This document shows, piece after piece, positions 26,624-34,051 of a stretch of DNA of 64,000 nt. The notes beneath the pieces are model-generated. The model saw only the letters and a program-made list of their open reading frames with translations. It searched no databases and was not told the origin of the DNA. This DNA comes from Kiloniella spongiae (GTDB taxonomy: Bacteria > Pseudomonadota > Alphaproteobacteria > Kiloniellales > Kiloniellaceae): the NCBI RefSeq assembly GCF_001026905.1, contig NZ_LAQL01000010.1, positions 124,001 to 188,000 on the forward strand, written 5' to 3'. The position numbers were made by a program, and so were the translations under genes. The stretch's first letter is position 1, and the number at the start of each line of letters is the position of its first letter.

Positions 26624-28495
26624 ATGAAGACTTCTGAACAAACAATTCGCCTGACCACCGCGCAGGCTATCGTGCGTTACCTCGCCAATCAGTATATTGC
26701 CACAAACGGACAGGAAGTGCGTTTATGCGGTGGCGGATTCGGTATTTTTGGTCATGGAAACGTCACCTGTCTTGGCGAAGCATTAAATAATTACAAGACA
26801 GAGTTGCCTCTCTATCGTGGTCAAAATGAACAAAGTATGGGTTTTGCAGCGGCTGCCTATGCAAAACAACACCTTCGTCAGCGGTTTATGTTCTGCACAG
26901 CTTCTGCAGGGCCAGGAACGACAAACCTGTTAACTTCAGCCGCACTTGCCCATGCAAACAGGCTCCCCATGCTGATGCTGTGCGGCGATACATTTTTAAC
27001 ACGTTTGCCTGATCCGGTCTTGCAACAGCTTGAACACTTCGGTAATCCGACACTGGGCGTTAATGACGCTTTCAAGGCCGTTACCCGATACTGGGACCGG
27101 ATTACCCACCCTGCTCAAGTTATTCAGTCTTTGCCTAATGCATTGGCAACACTGCTAGATCCCGCAGATTGCGGCCCTGCATTTATTGGCTTGCCACAGG
27201 ATGTTCAGGGGTGGGTTTATGATTTTCCGCAATCGTTCTTTGCAAAAAAAGTTCACCGTGTTCGCCGCATTTCCCCTGATGAACTAGAAATTCAGGAAGC
27301 AGCAGAATTACTAAAAAGCGCCAAGTGTCCCATGATCATTGCAGGTGGAGGTGTTCAATACTCTGGCGCTGTTGCTGAGCTAACCTCCTTTGCTGAGCAG
27401 TTTGATATTCCTGTGGTAGAGACAATTGCTGGCAGAGCAAATATGCTCGCAACACACCCACTTAATATCGGCCCTATTGGTGTTACGGGATCCAATTCTG
27501 CCAACGCAATCGCCGAGAAAGCCGATGTTATTTTAGCCGTTGGAACACGCCTTCAGGATTTCACAACGGGCTCCTGGACTGCCTTTGCCCCTTCGGCACG
27601 CTTTATTTCGATTAACGCTGCACGTCACGACGCTGGTAAACATCAATCTCTGCCTGTTGTTGGAGACGCTAAAGTTTCACTGTCGCAACTTCTGACCCAA
27701 TGTAACGATTACAAAACACCGGAAAGCTGGACAAAACTTTCGCAGGAAGAACGAAAAAATTGGAATGCCTATGTACAGAAGAACGTTGAACCAGATAATG
27801 GCTCCAATTCCTATGCCCAGGCCATCGGCACCATTAACGCGCTTTGTGATCCACGCGACAGAGTTATTGCTGCCGCAGGTGGTTTGCCAGCCGAAGTCGC
27901 GGCAAACTGGCGTACATTAAGTACGGGAACAGTTGATATAGAGTTTGGTTTTTCCTGTATGGGCTATGAAATTGCTGGTGGTTGGGGTGCCAGAATTGCA
28001 CAGGCTGAAAGTGAACCCGATGCAGATACAATCGTTTTTGTAGGGGATGGATCATACCTTTTGATGAATTCAGACATTTATTCATCGGTCCTGAGCCAGA
28101 AAAAAATGATTATCATCACCCTCGATAACGGCGGCTTTGCAGTCATCAATAAACTGCAAAACAATACGGGTAATGAAAGCTTTAACAACCTTCTTTCTGA
28201 TTGCCCAACAATTCAAAATCCTTTTGCCGTTGATTTTGAAGCCCATGCTGCCTCTATGGGCGCAATTGCAGAAACCGTGGAAACAACTAAAGAACTGGGT
28301 GAAGCCTTCGCCCGCGCTAAAGCTAGCGATAAAACCTATGTCATTTGTATGAAAGTTGACGCTTACGAGGGCTGGACAAAAGAAGGTCATACATGGTGGG
28401 AAGTGGGAACACCCCATATCAGTGATGATCCGAATGTTACCAAAGCACACAAAGAATGGGAATCCAGCCGTGACAAACAAAGGAGAGGCGTATGA
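26624..28495 (+). CDS. iolD: Trihydroxycyclohexane-1,2-dione acylhydrolase (IolD)
   Basis: This 623-residue thiamine-diphosphate enzyme opens the ring of 3D-(3,5/4)-trihydroxycyclohexane-1,2-dione to 5-deoxy-glucuronate. The N-terminal region (LCGGGFGIFGHGNVTCLGEAL, YRGQNEQSMGFAAAAYAK) holds the Glu that activates the cofactor. The C-terminal cofactor site is IVFVGDGSYLLMNSDIYSSV, the GDG...N motif. First gene of the plus operon iolD-iolC-iolB-iolJ-like, with a GAGG ribosome site, downstream of the LacI-type operator. Confidence 0.96.
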   Translation: MKTSEQTIRLTTAQAIVRYLANQYIATNGQEVRLCGGGFGIFGHGNVTCLGEALNNYKTELPLYRGQNEQSMGFAAAAYAKQHLRQRFMFCTASAGPGTTNLLTSAALAHANRLPMLMLCGDTFLTRLPDPVLQQLEHFGNPTLGVNDAFKAVTRYWDRITHPAQVIQSLPNALATLLDPADCGPAFIGLPQDVQGWVYDFPQSFFAKKVHRVRRISPDELEIQEAAELLKSAKCPMIIAGGGVQYSGAVAELTSFAEQFDIPVVETIAGRANMLATHPLNIGPIGVTGSNSANAIAEKADVILAVGTRLQDFTTGSWTAFAPSARFISINAARHDAGKHQSLPVVGDAKVSLSQLLTQCNDYKTPESWTKLSQEERKNWNAYVQKNVEPDNGSNSYAQAIGTINALCDPRDRVIAAAGGLPAEVAANWRTLSTGTVDIEFGFSCMGYEIAGGWGARIAQAESEPDADTIVFVGDGSYLLMNSDIYSSVLSQKKMIIITLDNGGFAVINKLQNNTGNESFNNLLSDCPTIQNPFAVDFEAHAASMGAIAETVETTKELGEAFARAKASDKTYVICMKVDAYEGWTKEGHTWWEVGTPHISDDPNVTKAHKEWESSRDKQRRGV

Positions 28496-29490
28496 TCCCT
28501 TTCCTTGAGAAAATCAAAGAGAATAATTTTGTCGTACTTGGGCGTGCCGGGATGGATCTCTACCCTGATCCCCCCGGCACCAAAACAGAAGATGCGACAC
28601 AGTTCGTTGCTGCCCTCGGCGGATCGTCAGCCAATATAGCTACTGCCTTGGTTAAACACGGTAGCAAAGCATCACTTGTGACGTCAGTTTCAGACGATGC
28701 TGTTGGGCGATTTGCCCTCAATCAACTTGATAAATATGGCATTGATCACCGTTACGTAAGACAAGTTGGTGGTGAATTTAGAAACTCTTTGGCATTAGCA
28801 GAAACCCGCATCGAAGATCATCAATCCGTTATTTATCGCAATGGCGCAGCAGATTTTCAAATGACGGTTGATTGTGTGGAAAAGGTTGATTACGCGTCCT
28901 TTGCCGCTCTTATTACCACAGGAACGGTCTTTGCTGCGGAACCATCACGTTCTGCAGCATTTCACGCAATCACTCTCGCAAAACAAGCCGGATTACCCAT
29001 TATCTTTGATGTGGATTATCGTCCCTATTCTTGGCCTTCGCCTGACATCGCATCCGAAGTATATTCAAAAGTTGCCGCCCTCAGTGATATTATCATTGGG
29101 AATGATGAAGAATTTGACTTTATGGCCGGAGGGGAAAATCCCGGCCTAGAAAAAGCTCAAATCCTTGCAGCAAATTCAAAGCGAATTGTTGTCTATAAGA
29201 TGGGTGAAAAAGGGGCCATTACCTTTACAGACACCGAGGAAATACACACCGGAATTTACCCGGTCAAAGCCCTCAAGCCTACGGGTGCCGGGGATGCTTT
29301 TATGGGCGGCTTTATTGCGGCACTGGCCCAAGGTTTACCGATAAAGGAATGCATATTACGAGGATCAGCCTCTGCAGCAATCGTTGTTACAAGAGTGGGC
29401 TGCGCCCCGGCCATGCCAACACCACAAGAGCTGGATGAGTTTTTACAAGAACATCCCGGCCCTCAGAAACCAGAACAAATCAAAAAATAA
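28492..29490 (+). CDS. iolC: 5-dehydro-2-deoxygluconokinase (IolC)
   Basis: This 332-residue PfkB-type kinase phosphorylates 5-dehydro-2-deoxy-D-gluconate at O6. It has the substrate motif GRAGMDLYP near the N-terminus, GGSSANIATAL, and the C-terminal PfkB signature KPTGAGDAFMGGF with catalytic Asp. The ATG overlaps the iolD stop. Some relatives carry an extra C-terminal aldolase domain; this one does not, and a separate aldolase gene follows iolB. Confidence 0.95.
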   Translation: MIPFLEKIKENNFVVLGRAGMDLYPDPPGTKTEDATQFVAALGGSSANIATALVKHGSKASLVTSVSDDAVGRFALNQLDKYGIDHRYVRQVGGEFRNSLALAETRIEDHQSVIYRNGAADFQMTVDCVEKVDYASFAALITTGTVFAAEPSRSAAFHAITLAKQAGLPIIFDVDYRPYSWPSPDIASEVYSKVAALSDIIIGNDEEFDFMAGGENPGLEKAQILAANSKRIVVYKMGEKGAITFTDTEEIHTGIYPVKALKPTGAGDAFMGGFIAALAQGLPIKECILRGSASAAIVVTRVGCAPAMPTPQELDEFLQEHPGPQKPEQIKK

Positions 29491-29522
29491 AAGCCCCACA
29501 AAGGCCAATTAAAGGACAGACC

Positions 29523-30365
29523 ATGCATATTGCCCCGTATGATAATCAAAACAAGCCGATCGTCGATGTTGAAGACAGCTGTGTTCCCCTCAACTATTTC
29601 AATATTATCAAGTTGAAAAAGGGTGAAGCTTTTTCCTATCAAGTTCCCGGGTATGAAACCTGTGTTGTCCCCGCGACAGGAACAATCGACGTTGAGATAG
29701 AAGGTCTAAACTATATTAATCTGGGAAATCGCGGCGTAGATGTATGGGATGGTGAGCCTGAAGGCGTCTATGTTCCAACAGGTGCTAAAGCAACAATGGT
29801 CTGCAAATCTGATACAACAGAAATTTTTGTGGCCGGGGCAAAGTATGACAAGGTTCTGGATCCTTTCGACGTAAGATCCGCACAAATAGATCTGGTTCAA
29901 TATGGATCTGACGACACCAAGACACACCGAAAAATAAAACATATCCTTGGCCAGAAACAACACGGTCAAGTTGGTCGCCTGCTGGTCAGTGAGCTCTTTA
30001 CCGTTGGCCAAGGTGGTTGGTCCGGTTTCCCGTCTCACAAACACGATACAGACAGACTGCCTGATGAAACCCGGCACGATGAAACCTATAACTTCAGGTT
30101 CCGCCCTAATCATGGTTCCGGTGTTCAAATGCTTCAACGCGAAGATAATAAACCTGGTGATGCTTACCATATTGTCGATGGTTCGACGATCTGCCTGGAT
30201 AAAGGTTACCATCCCTGCGCGGTTCTGCCAGGGTACGAAATGTACTACTTCACCATTCTTGGTGGGTTAAGCCAGCGTTCACTGGTTCAGTATTTCCAAC
30301 CAACACACGCCTATCAGATTGAAACAATCCCCGGTATCAAGGATATGATTGCGAAATTCAAATGA
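29523..30365 (+). CDS. iolB: 5-deoxy-glucuronate isomerase (IolB)
   Basis: This 280-residue bicupin matches IolB, which isomerises 5-deoxy-glucuronate to 5-dehydro-2-deoxygluconate. Family landmarks are GGWSGFPSHKHD, with metal-binding histidines, ETYNFRFRPNHGSGVQML, and PGYEMYYFTILGG. It follows iolC after 32 bp with an AAAGGA ribosome site and overlaps the next gene's start as ATGA. Confidence 0.95.
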   Translation: MHIAPYDNQNKPIVDVEDSCVPLNYFNIIKLKKGEAFSYQVPGYETCVVPATGTIDVEIEGLNYINLGNRGVDVWDGEPEGVYVPTGAKATMVCKSDTTEIFVAGAKYDKVLDPFDVRSAQIDLVQYGSDDTKTHRKIKHILGQKQHGQVGRLLVSELFTVGQGGWSGFPSHKHDTDRLPDETRHDETYNFRFRPNHGSGVQMLQREDNKPGDAYHIVDGSTICLDKGYHPCAVLPGYEMYYFTILGGLSQRSLVQYFQPTHAYQIETIPGIKDMIAKFK

Positions 30366-31192
30366 CGCTAGCCACTCTTTCTGATGTTCTGCAACCAGCG
30401 TACAAAAAGGGATACGCTGTTCCCGGACTTGTTGTTTTAGGCTGGGAAGATGCCCGTGCCTTTGTTACCGCAGCAGAACAGGAAAATGCTGCTGTTATCT
30501 TACAAGCTGGCCCCGGATGTCGGGCACACACACCTCTTCCTGTTTTAGGTGCCATGTTCCGTGCCTTGGCAGAGGAAGCAGGCATTCCCGTTGTCGCCCA
30601 TCTTGATCATGGCTACACCATCGATGAATGCAAGGAAGCTATTGATAACGGTTTTACCTCTGTCATGTTTGATGGCTCGCGCAAACCTTTGGCACAAAAT
30701 ATCTCAGAAACCAAAGCTATTGCGGAACTCGCACATAAAGCAGGGGTATCCTGTGAAGGCGAGATTGGTTTCGTTGGTTATGACAATGGTGAAGCTTCGG
30801 CAAGCACCTCTGCGACTGATGCGAAGCGCTTTGCCGAAGAAACCAACGTAGATGCTATGGCAGTTTCTGTCGGCAATGTGCATCTACAACAGGATAAAGC
30901 TGCCGAAATAGATATTAATGCCGTAAGAGAGATCGACGCCTGCACTGATATACCGCTGGTCATTCATGGTGGATCAGGTGTGCCAATGGAAACACGCCGT
31001 TTTCTTGCCCACAACACAGCTATTTCTAAGTTCAATATCGGTACTGAACTCCGTATGACTTTTGGTCAATCTCTTCGATCTATTCTTGCATCGGATAAAG
31101 AGCTCTTTGATCGCATTTCAATATTAAAACAAACCGAAGAACCTCTTACCCAAACCGTCAGAAGCATTATTCGAAATTTATTAGCAACTTAA
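30362..31192 (+). CDS. Class II aldolase, IolJ-like
   Basis: This 276-residue protein of the zinc-dependent fructose-bisphosphate aldolase family contains VVAHLDHGYTIDECKEAI (catalytic Asp and zinc His), GFTSVMFDGSRKP, CEGEIGFVGYDNG, and VIHGGSGVP with a zinc His. As the last gene of iolDCB it probably cleaves 6-phospho-5-dehydro-2-deoxygluconate to DHAP and malonate semialdehyde. The methylmalonate-semialdehyde dehydrogenase (iolA) that usually completes the route is not in the window. Confidence 0.9.
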   Translation: MTLATLSDVLQPAYKKGYAVPGLVVLGWEDARAFVTAAEQENAAVILQAGPGCRAHTPLPVLGAMFRALAEEAGIPVVAHLDHGYTIDECKEAIDNGFTSVMFDGSRKPLAQNISETKAIAELAHKAGVSCEGEIGFVGYDNGEASASTSATDAKRFAEETNVDAMAVSVGNVHLQQDKAAEIDINAVREIDACTDIPLVIHGGSGVPMETRRFLAHNTAISKFNIGTELRMTFGQSLRSILASDKELFDRISILKQTEEPLTQTVRSIIRNLLAT

Positions 31193-31201
31193 TTATTAAA
31201 T

Positions 31202-32338
31202 TTATTCCTTGAAGATGATTTCTTTAATTTTTTGAGCTTGTGTCTTTGGTGCAAGTCCACCAACAGGCGGATCAAGATCAAGATTAGCGGGAAAAGAATA
31301 CCCCTCTGCAGCAGCAGCAATGGCACTTTTCAGCATGTCATCAGGCAACGTTCCTGATTGCTTGGCGGATTGCAATACGGGTAAAAGGGCAGATAGCATT
31401 CTATTTCGATCAACGACCTCCATCGCACGCCCAAAAGCAGACGAAACCTGTAACAGGTTCGCTAGACGATAGATATCACTGGTTTTATTCTCCCCTGCAG
31501 CATGCATAAGGGCGGGGTTAAAGAATACAGCATCCCCTTTTTCCAAAGGCAGTTGCACATAATTTTCTTCGAAATAATCCTGAAATTCCTGGCGCGTAAA
31601 TGCCAGGTACCCTTCGAGAAATAATTGTGAATAAGGCAAAAATTTTGTCGGGCCGCTTTCAACAGGCATATCACAGTGAGCCACAGCCCCTTGAAGGGTC
31701 AACAAAGGCGACAACTTATGAATATGAGATGGATAGTTAGACATCTGTTCATTTGTCATAAACCCAAGATGATAATCACGATGAGCAGCCTGTGCACTTC
31801 CACCCGGGTTTACTCTATTAACCTGCGCGGTTATTTGATAACCAGCTCCAAGCCAGGCCTCGCTCACCATCGCCAGAGTAGTATTCCCATAGTAATCGGT
31901 AAAATTCACAGGATCAGCGATACAGTGTTTTTCCAACGCATTCCAAATCCGATCATTTGATCCTGCCTTTGCAAAATGATCACCACCAGCAAGGTTTGTT
32001 TCTTTTTCAGCCGAAATAATACCTTCAAAGACCTCTGTGGCGCGATCTACAGCAACTAAATCAGCCATAGCCCTCTTGATGACGAGCACACCGGGTCCTT
32101 GAGACAACACTGTTGTCCACTCAGCCATTAATTCTCGTTTTGATTTTGGATCTTTGGTCCATCCGCGCACGTTTTGTCCATCATAAACCACGATATTTCG
32201 AATAACATCTTGAGCATAAGGCCAGTCTTCAGATTTAGTTATCTGTGAAGTTTGCTCTCTAAAAATCTCTAAATCACCAGCTTCCGATGATACCCAGACC
32301 TCGTGATCGCGCTGTTCTTTAATTGAAATGTTATTCAT
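31202..32338 (-). CDS. Phytanoyl-CoA dioxygenase (PhyH) family oxygenase
   Basis: This 378-residue protein carries the Fe(II)/2-oxoglutarate facial triad: His186 and Asp188 in AAHRDYH, and distal His279 in NPALMHAAGENKTSDIYRLA, with Arg291 placed to bind 2-oxoglutarate. Such enzymes hydroxylate small molecules, lipids or osmolytes. It is convergent with the iol operon, 9 bp away, and divergent from a LacI-like regulator across an inverted repeat, so it is probably controlled separately. Substrate unknown; a sugar or polyol derivative would fit the neighbourhood but is a guess. Confidence 0.82.
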   Translation of the reverse strand: MNNISIKEQRDHEVWVSSEAGDLEIFREQTSQITKSEDWPYAQDVIRNIVVYDGQNVRGWTKDPKSKRELMAEWTTVLSQGPGVLVIKRAMADLVAVDRATEVFEGIISAEKETNLAGGDHFAKAGSNDRIWNALEKHCIADPVNFTDYYGNTTLAMVSEAWLGAGYQITAQVNRVNPGGSAQAAHRDYHLGFMTNEQMSNYPSHIHKLSPLLTLQGAVAHCDMPVESGPTKFLPYSQLFLEGYLAFTRQEFQDYFEENYVQLPLEKGDAVFFNPALMHAAGENKTSDIYRLANLLQVSSAFGRAMEVVDRNRMLSALLPVLQSAKQSGTLPDDMLKSAIAAAAEGYSFPANLDLDPPVGGLAPKTQAQKIKEIIFKE

Positions 32339-32363
32339 TATTCCGACCTTTCACCTCAACACA

Positions 32364-32393
32364 CATGCGATGATTTGTTTTAGAAATCGCATG
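32364..32393. promoter_or_regulatory. Candidate operator between the PhyH gene and the second LacI-like gene
   Basis: An inverted repeat CATGCGAT - 14 bases - ATCGCATG lies in the 133-bp divergent region. The spacing is longer than for a simple LacI operator; inner bases GATTT/AAATC extend the symmetry. It may bind the adjacent regulator. Confidence 0.5.
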
Positions 32394-32471
32394 GTTGTTT
32401 TCTTTCTCCAAAAACAATAGCTGTGGTATTCTCTGATTTGAGACAAAAAAGACCTCAAAAAGACCTCAAGA

Positions 32472-33494
32472 ATGAAACAGAAATTCCTCCTTAAAAGTAT
32501 TGCTTTCCAAGCAGGACTAAGCCTTGCCACTGTTGATCGTGTTGTTCACAAACGCGGTAATGTGAAGCAGGAAACGGCACTGCGTGTCCAAGATGCAATC
32601 AATGAACTAGAAAAACAGCGACAAACCGCACAACAAGCGGGGAAACGCTTTACACTTGATGTTATTATGGAAGCTCCAGAGAGGTTCTCTAAAGAAGTCA
32701 AAAAAGCCTTTGAAAAAGAAATGCCCGGCATGCGACCTGCCAGTTTTCGCTGTCGCTTTCATCTCAACGAAATTATGTCTGTCTCACAGATCATAGCACT
32801 TTTAAACAAAATCCACCGACGTGGAAGCCATGGCTTAATTTTAAAGATCCCTGACGTACCAGAAATAAATCAGGCCGTACAAAAGATCGTCGCGGCAGGC
32901 ATTCCGGTTGTAAGCTTTGTTACCGACATCGCCCGATCTAACCGGCTCGCCTATATCGGTATGGATAATTATGAATCTGGTAAAACCGCTGGCTATATGT
33001 TGAAAAATTTTCTCGGAAATCAATCCGGCCAAATTCTACTCACCCTCTCTCGGGATATTTTCCAAGGAGAAGAAGACCGAGAGAGTGGGTTTAGATCATT
33101 CTTCTCTGACATACCTCAGCGGATTAAAATTCTCAAGCTAAGTGAAGGCCGAGGAGATAATTCAAAAACAGAAAGTCTTGCTTTAGAGCTTTTAAGTCGA
33201 GAGCAGAACATTCTCGCAGTTTATTCCCCAGGTGGTGGTAACAAAGCAATTCTTGAGGCCATAAAAAGAACGAAACAACCTTGCCAATTTTTCATTGCAC
33301 ACGACCTCGACAGAGATAATGTGCAGCTCCTTCGACAGGGAAAGATATCACTCGTTATATATCACAACCTGCGACAGGATGCCCGACGTGCCTGTCAGCT
33401 GATACTTCGGTATCACCGCTTGTTGCCAAGCGATTTTACTATTTCTCCCTCTGAAATTGGTATAGCAACACCGCATAACATTCCCTGTTTATAG
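32472..33494 (+). CDS. LacI-family-like regulator with sugar-binding domain
   Basis: This 340-residue protein starts with a LacI-type helix-turn-helix (LLKSIAFQAGLSLATVDRVV, then HKRGNVKQETALRVQ). The effector domain resembles ribose-type binding proteins (IPVVSFVTDIARSNRLAYIGM, then DNYESGKTAGYMLKNFL). The linker QRQTAQQAGKRFT is unusual in place of the normal hinge helix. It is divergent from the PhyH-family oxygenase and probably regulates it. The stop codon lies inside the first unit of a 13-bp tandem repeat. Confidence 0.87.
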   Translation: MKQKFLLKSIAFQAGLSLATVDRVVHKRGNVKQETALRVQDAINELEKQRQTAQQAGKRFTLDVIMEAPERFSKEVKKAFEKEMPGMRPASFRCRFHLNEIMSVSQIIALLNKIHRRGSHGLILKIPDVPEINQAVQKIVAAGIPVVSFVTDIARSNRLAYIGMDNYESGKTAGYMLKNFLGNQSGQILLTLSRDIFQGEEDRESGFRSFFSDIPQRIKILKLSEGRGDNSKTESLALELLSREQNILAVYSPGGGNKAILEAIKRTKQPCQFFIAHDLDRDNVQLLRQGKISLVIYHNLRQDARRACQLILRYHRLLPSDFTISPSEIGIATPHNIPCL

Positions 33495-33521
33495 GCCCTG
33501 TTTATAGGCCCCGTTTATAGA
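33483..33521. repeat. 13-bp tandem repeat across a stop codon
   Basis: Two exact copies of CCCTGTTTATAGG (33483-33495, 33496-33508) and a third with two changes (33509-33521) begin in the last codons of the LacI-like gene. The TAG stop is part of the unit. Slippage is the likely origin. Confidence 0.9.
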
Positions 33522-33714
33522 CAAAAATAATATCAAAGCTTTAAAAGTTTCAAGCTCGACCCCAAAAGAGTTGGTCACTGAATATTTGGCTATTGTTTTA
33601 CAGCACACATTTCCTATGTCTTAAAATGTAGCAACTTTCTCAACATGAAAGGCTACGAATATTTATTTGTTAAATGACAGCTAAAGATAATCCCTGCATT
33701 ATATGCGCGAAAAT

Positions 33715-33719
33715 AAGGA
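33715..33719 (+). promoter_or_regulatory. Ribosome site selecting the ATG at 33727
   Basis: AAGGA lies seven bases before ATG at 33727. The upstream in-frame ATG at 33703 has no comparable site. Confidence 0.6.
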
Positions 33720-33726
33720 TTTACGT

Positions 33727-33954
33727 ATGACAACGAAACCGGAAAGAGATATTGAGAAAACGTACCCAATAGAAGATTTCATCGCCAAGTTACGCCGCTT
33801 AGCTGATTCATTGGAACAAAACAAAAGCTTTGAAATTCAAATTGCAGGAGAACGCATCTATGTCCCGGTTCGAGCAATTTATAATATTGAACATGAACGC
33901 GGTGATGGTGAAGAAGAAATCGAATTTCAGATCAAATGGGACCTAGAAAAATAG
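33727..33954 (+). CDS. Amphi-Trp domain-containing small protein
   Basis: The start is ATG at 33727 with AAGGA upstream (75 residues); an ATG at 33703 would add eight residues. It is a small acidic protein with the pattern DFIAKLRRLADSLEQNKSFE, IQIAGERIYVPVRA, EEEIEFQIKW. This matches the amphi-Trp domain, a short alpha/beta domain that has a conserved Trp near its C-terminus and no settled function. It stands alone between the regulator and the convergent ycaO-type gene. Confidence 0.78.
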   Translation: MTTKPERDIEKTYPIEDFIAKLRRLADSLEQNKSFEIQIAGERIYVPVRAIYNIEHERGDGEEEIEFQIKWDLEK

Positions 33955-33969
33955 CAGTCTCAAACAAGA

Positions 33970-34004
33970 CCCATACAGTGCCCCTTATCTGGGCACTGTA
34001 TGGG
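33970..34004. terminator. Bidirectional terminator hairpin
   Basis: A perfect 14-bp stem, including ACAGTGCCC / GGGCACTGT, with a 7-base loop lies between the convergent amphi-Trp and OsmC-YcaO genes. It has no strong U tract on either side, but the position fits shared termination. Confidence 0.65.
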
Positions 34005-34051
34005 CGATGTCCATTCTGAAATTGGTGTCAAAGATATCCCACTATATATCA

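Noticed and set aside
33483-33521. CRISPR-like repeats
   Set aside because: Units are contiguous with no spacers and too short; this is a simple tandem array.
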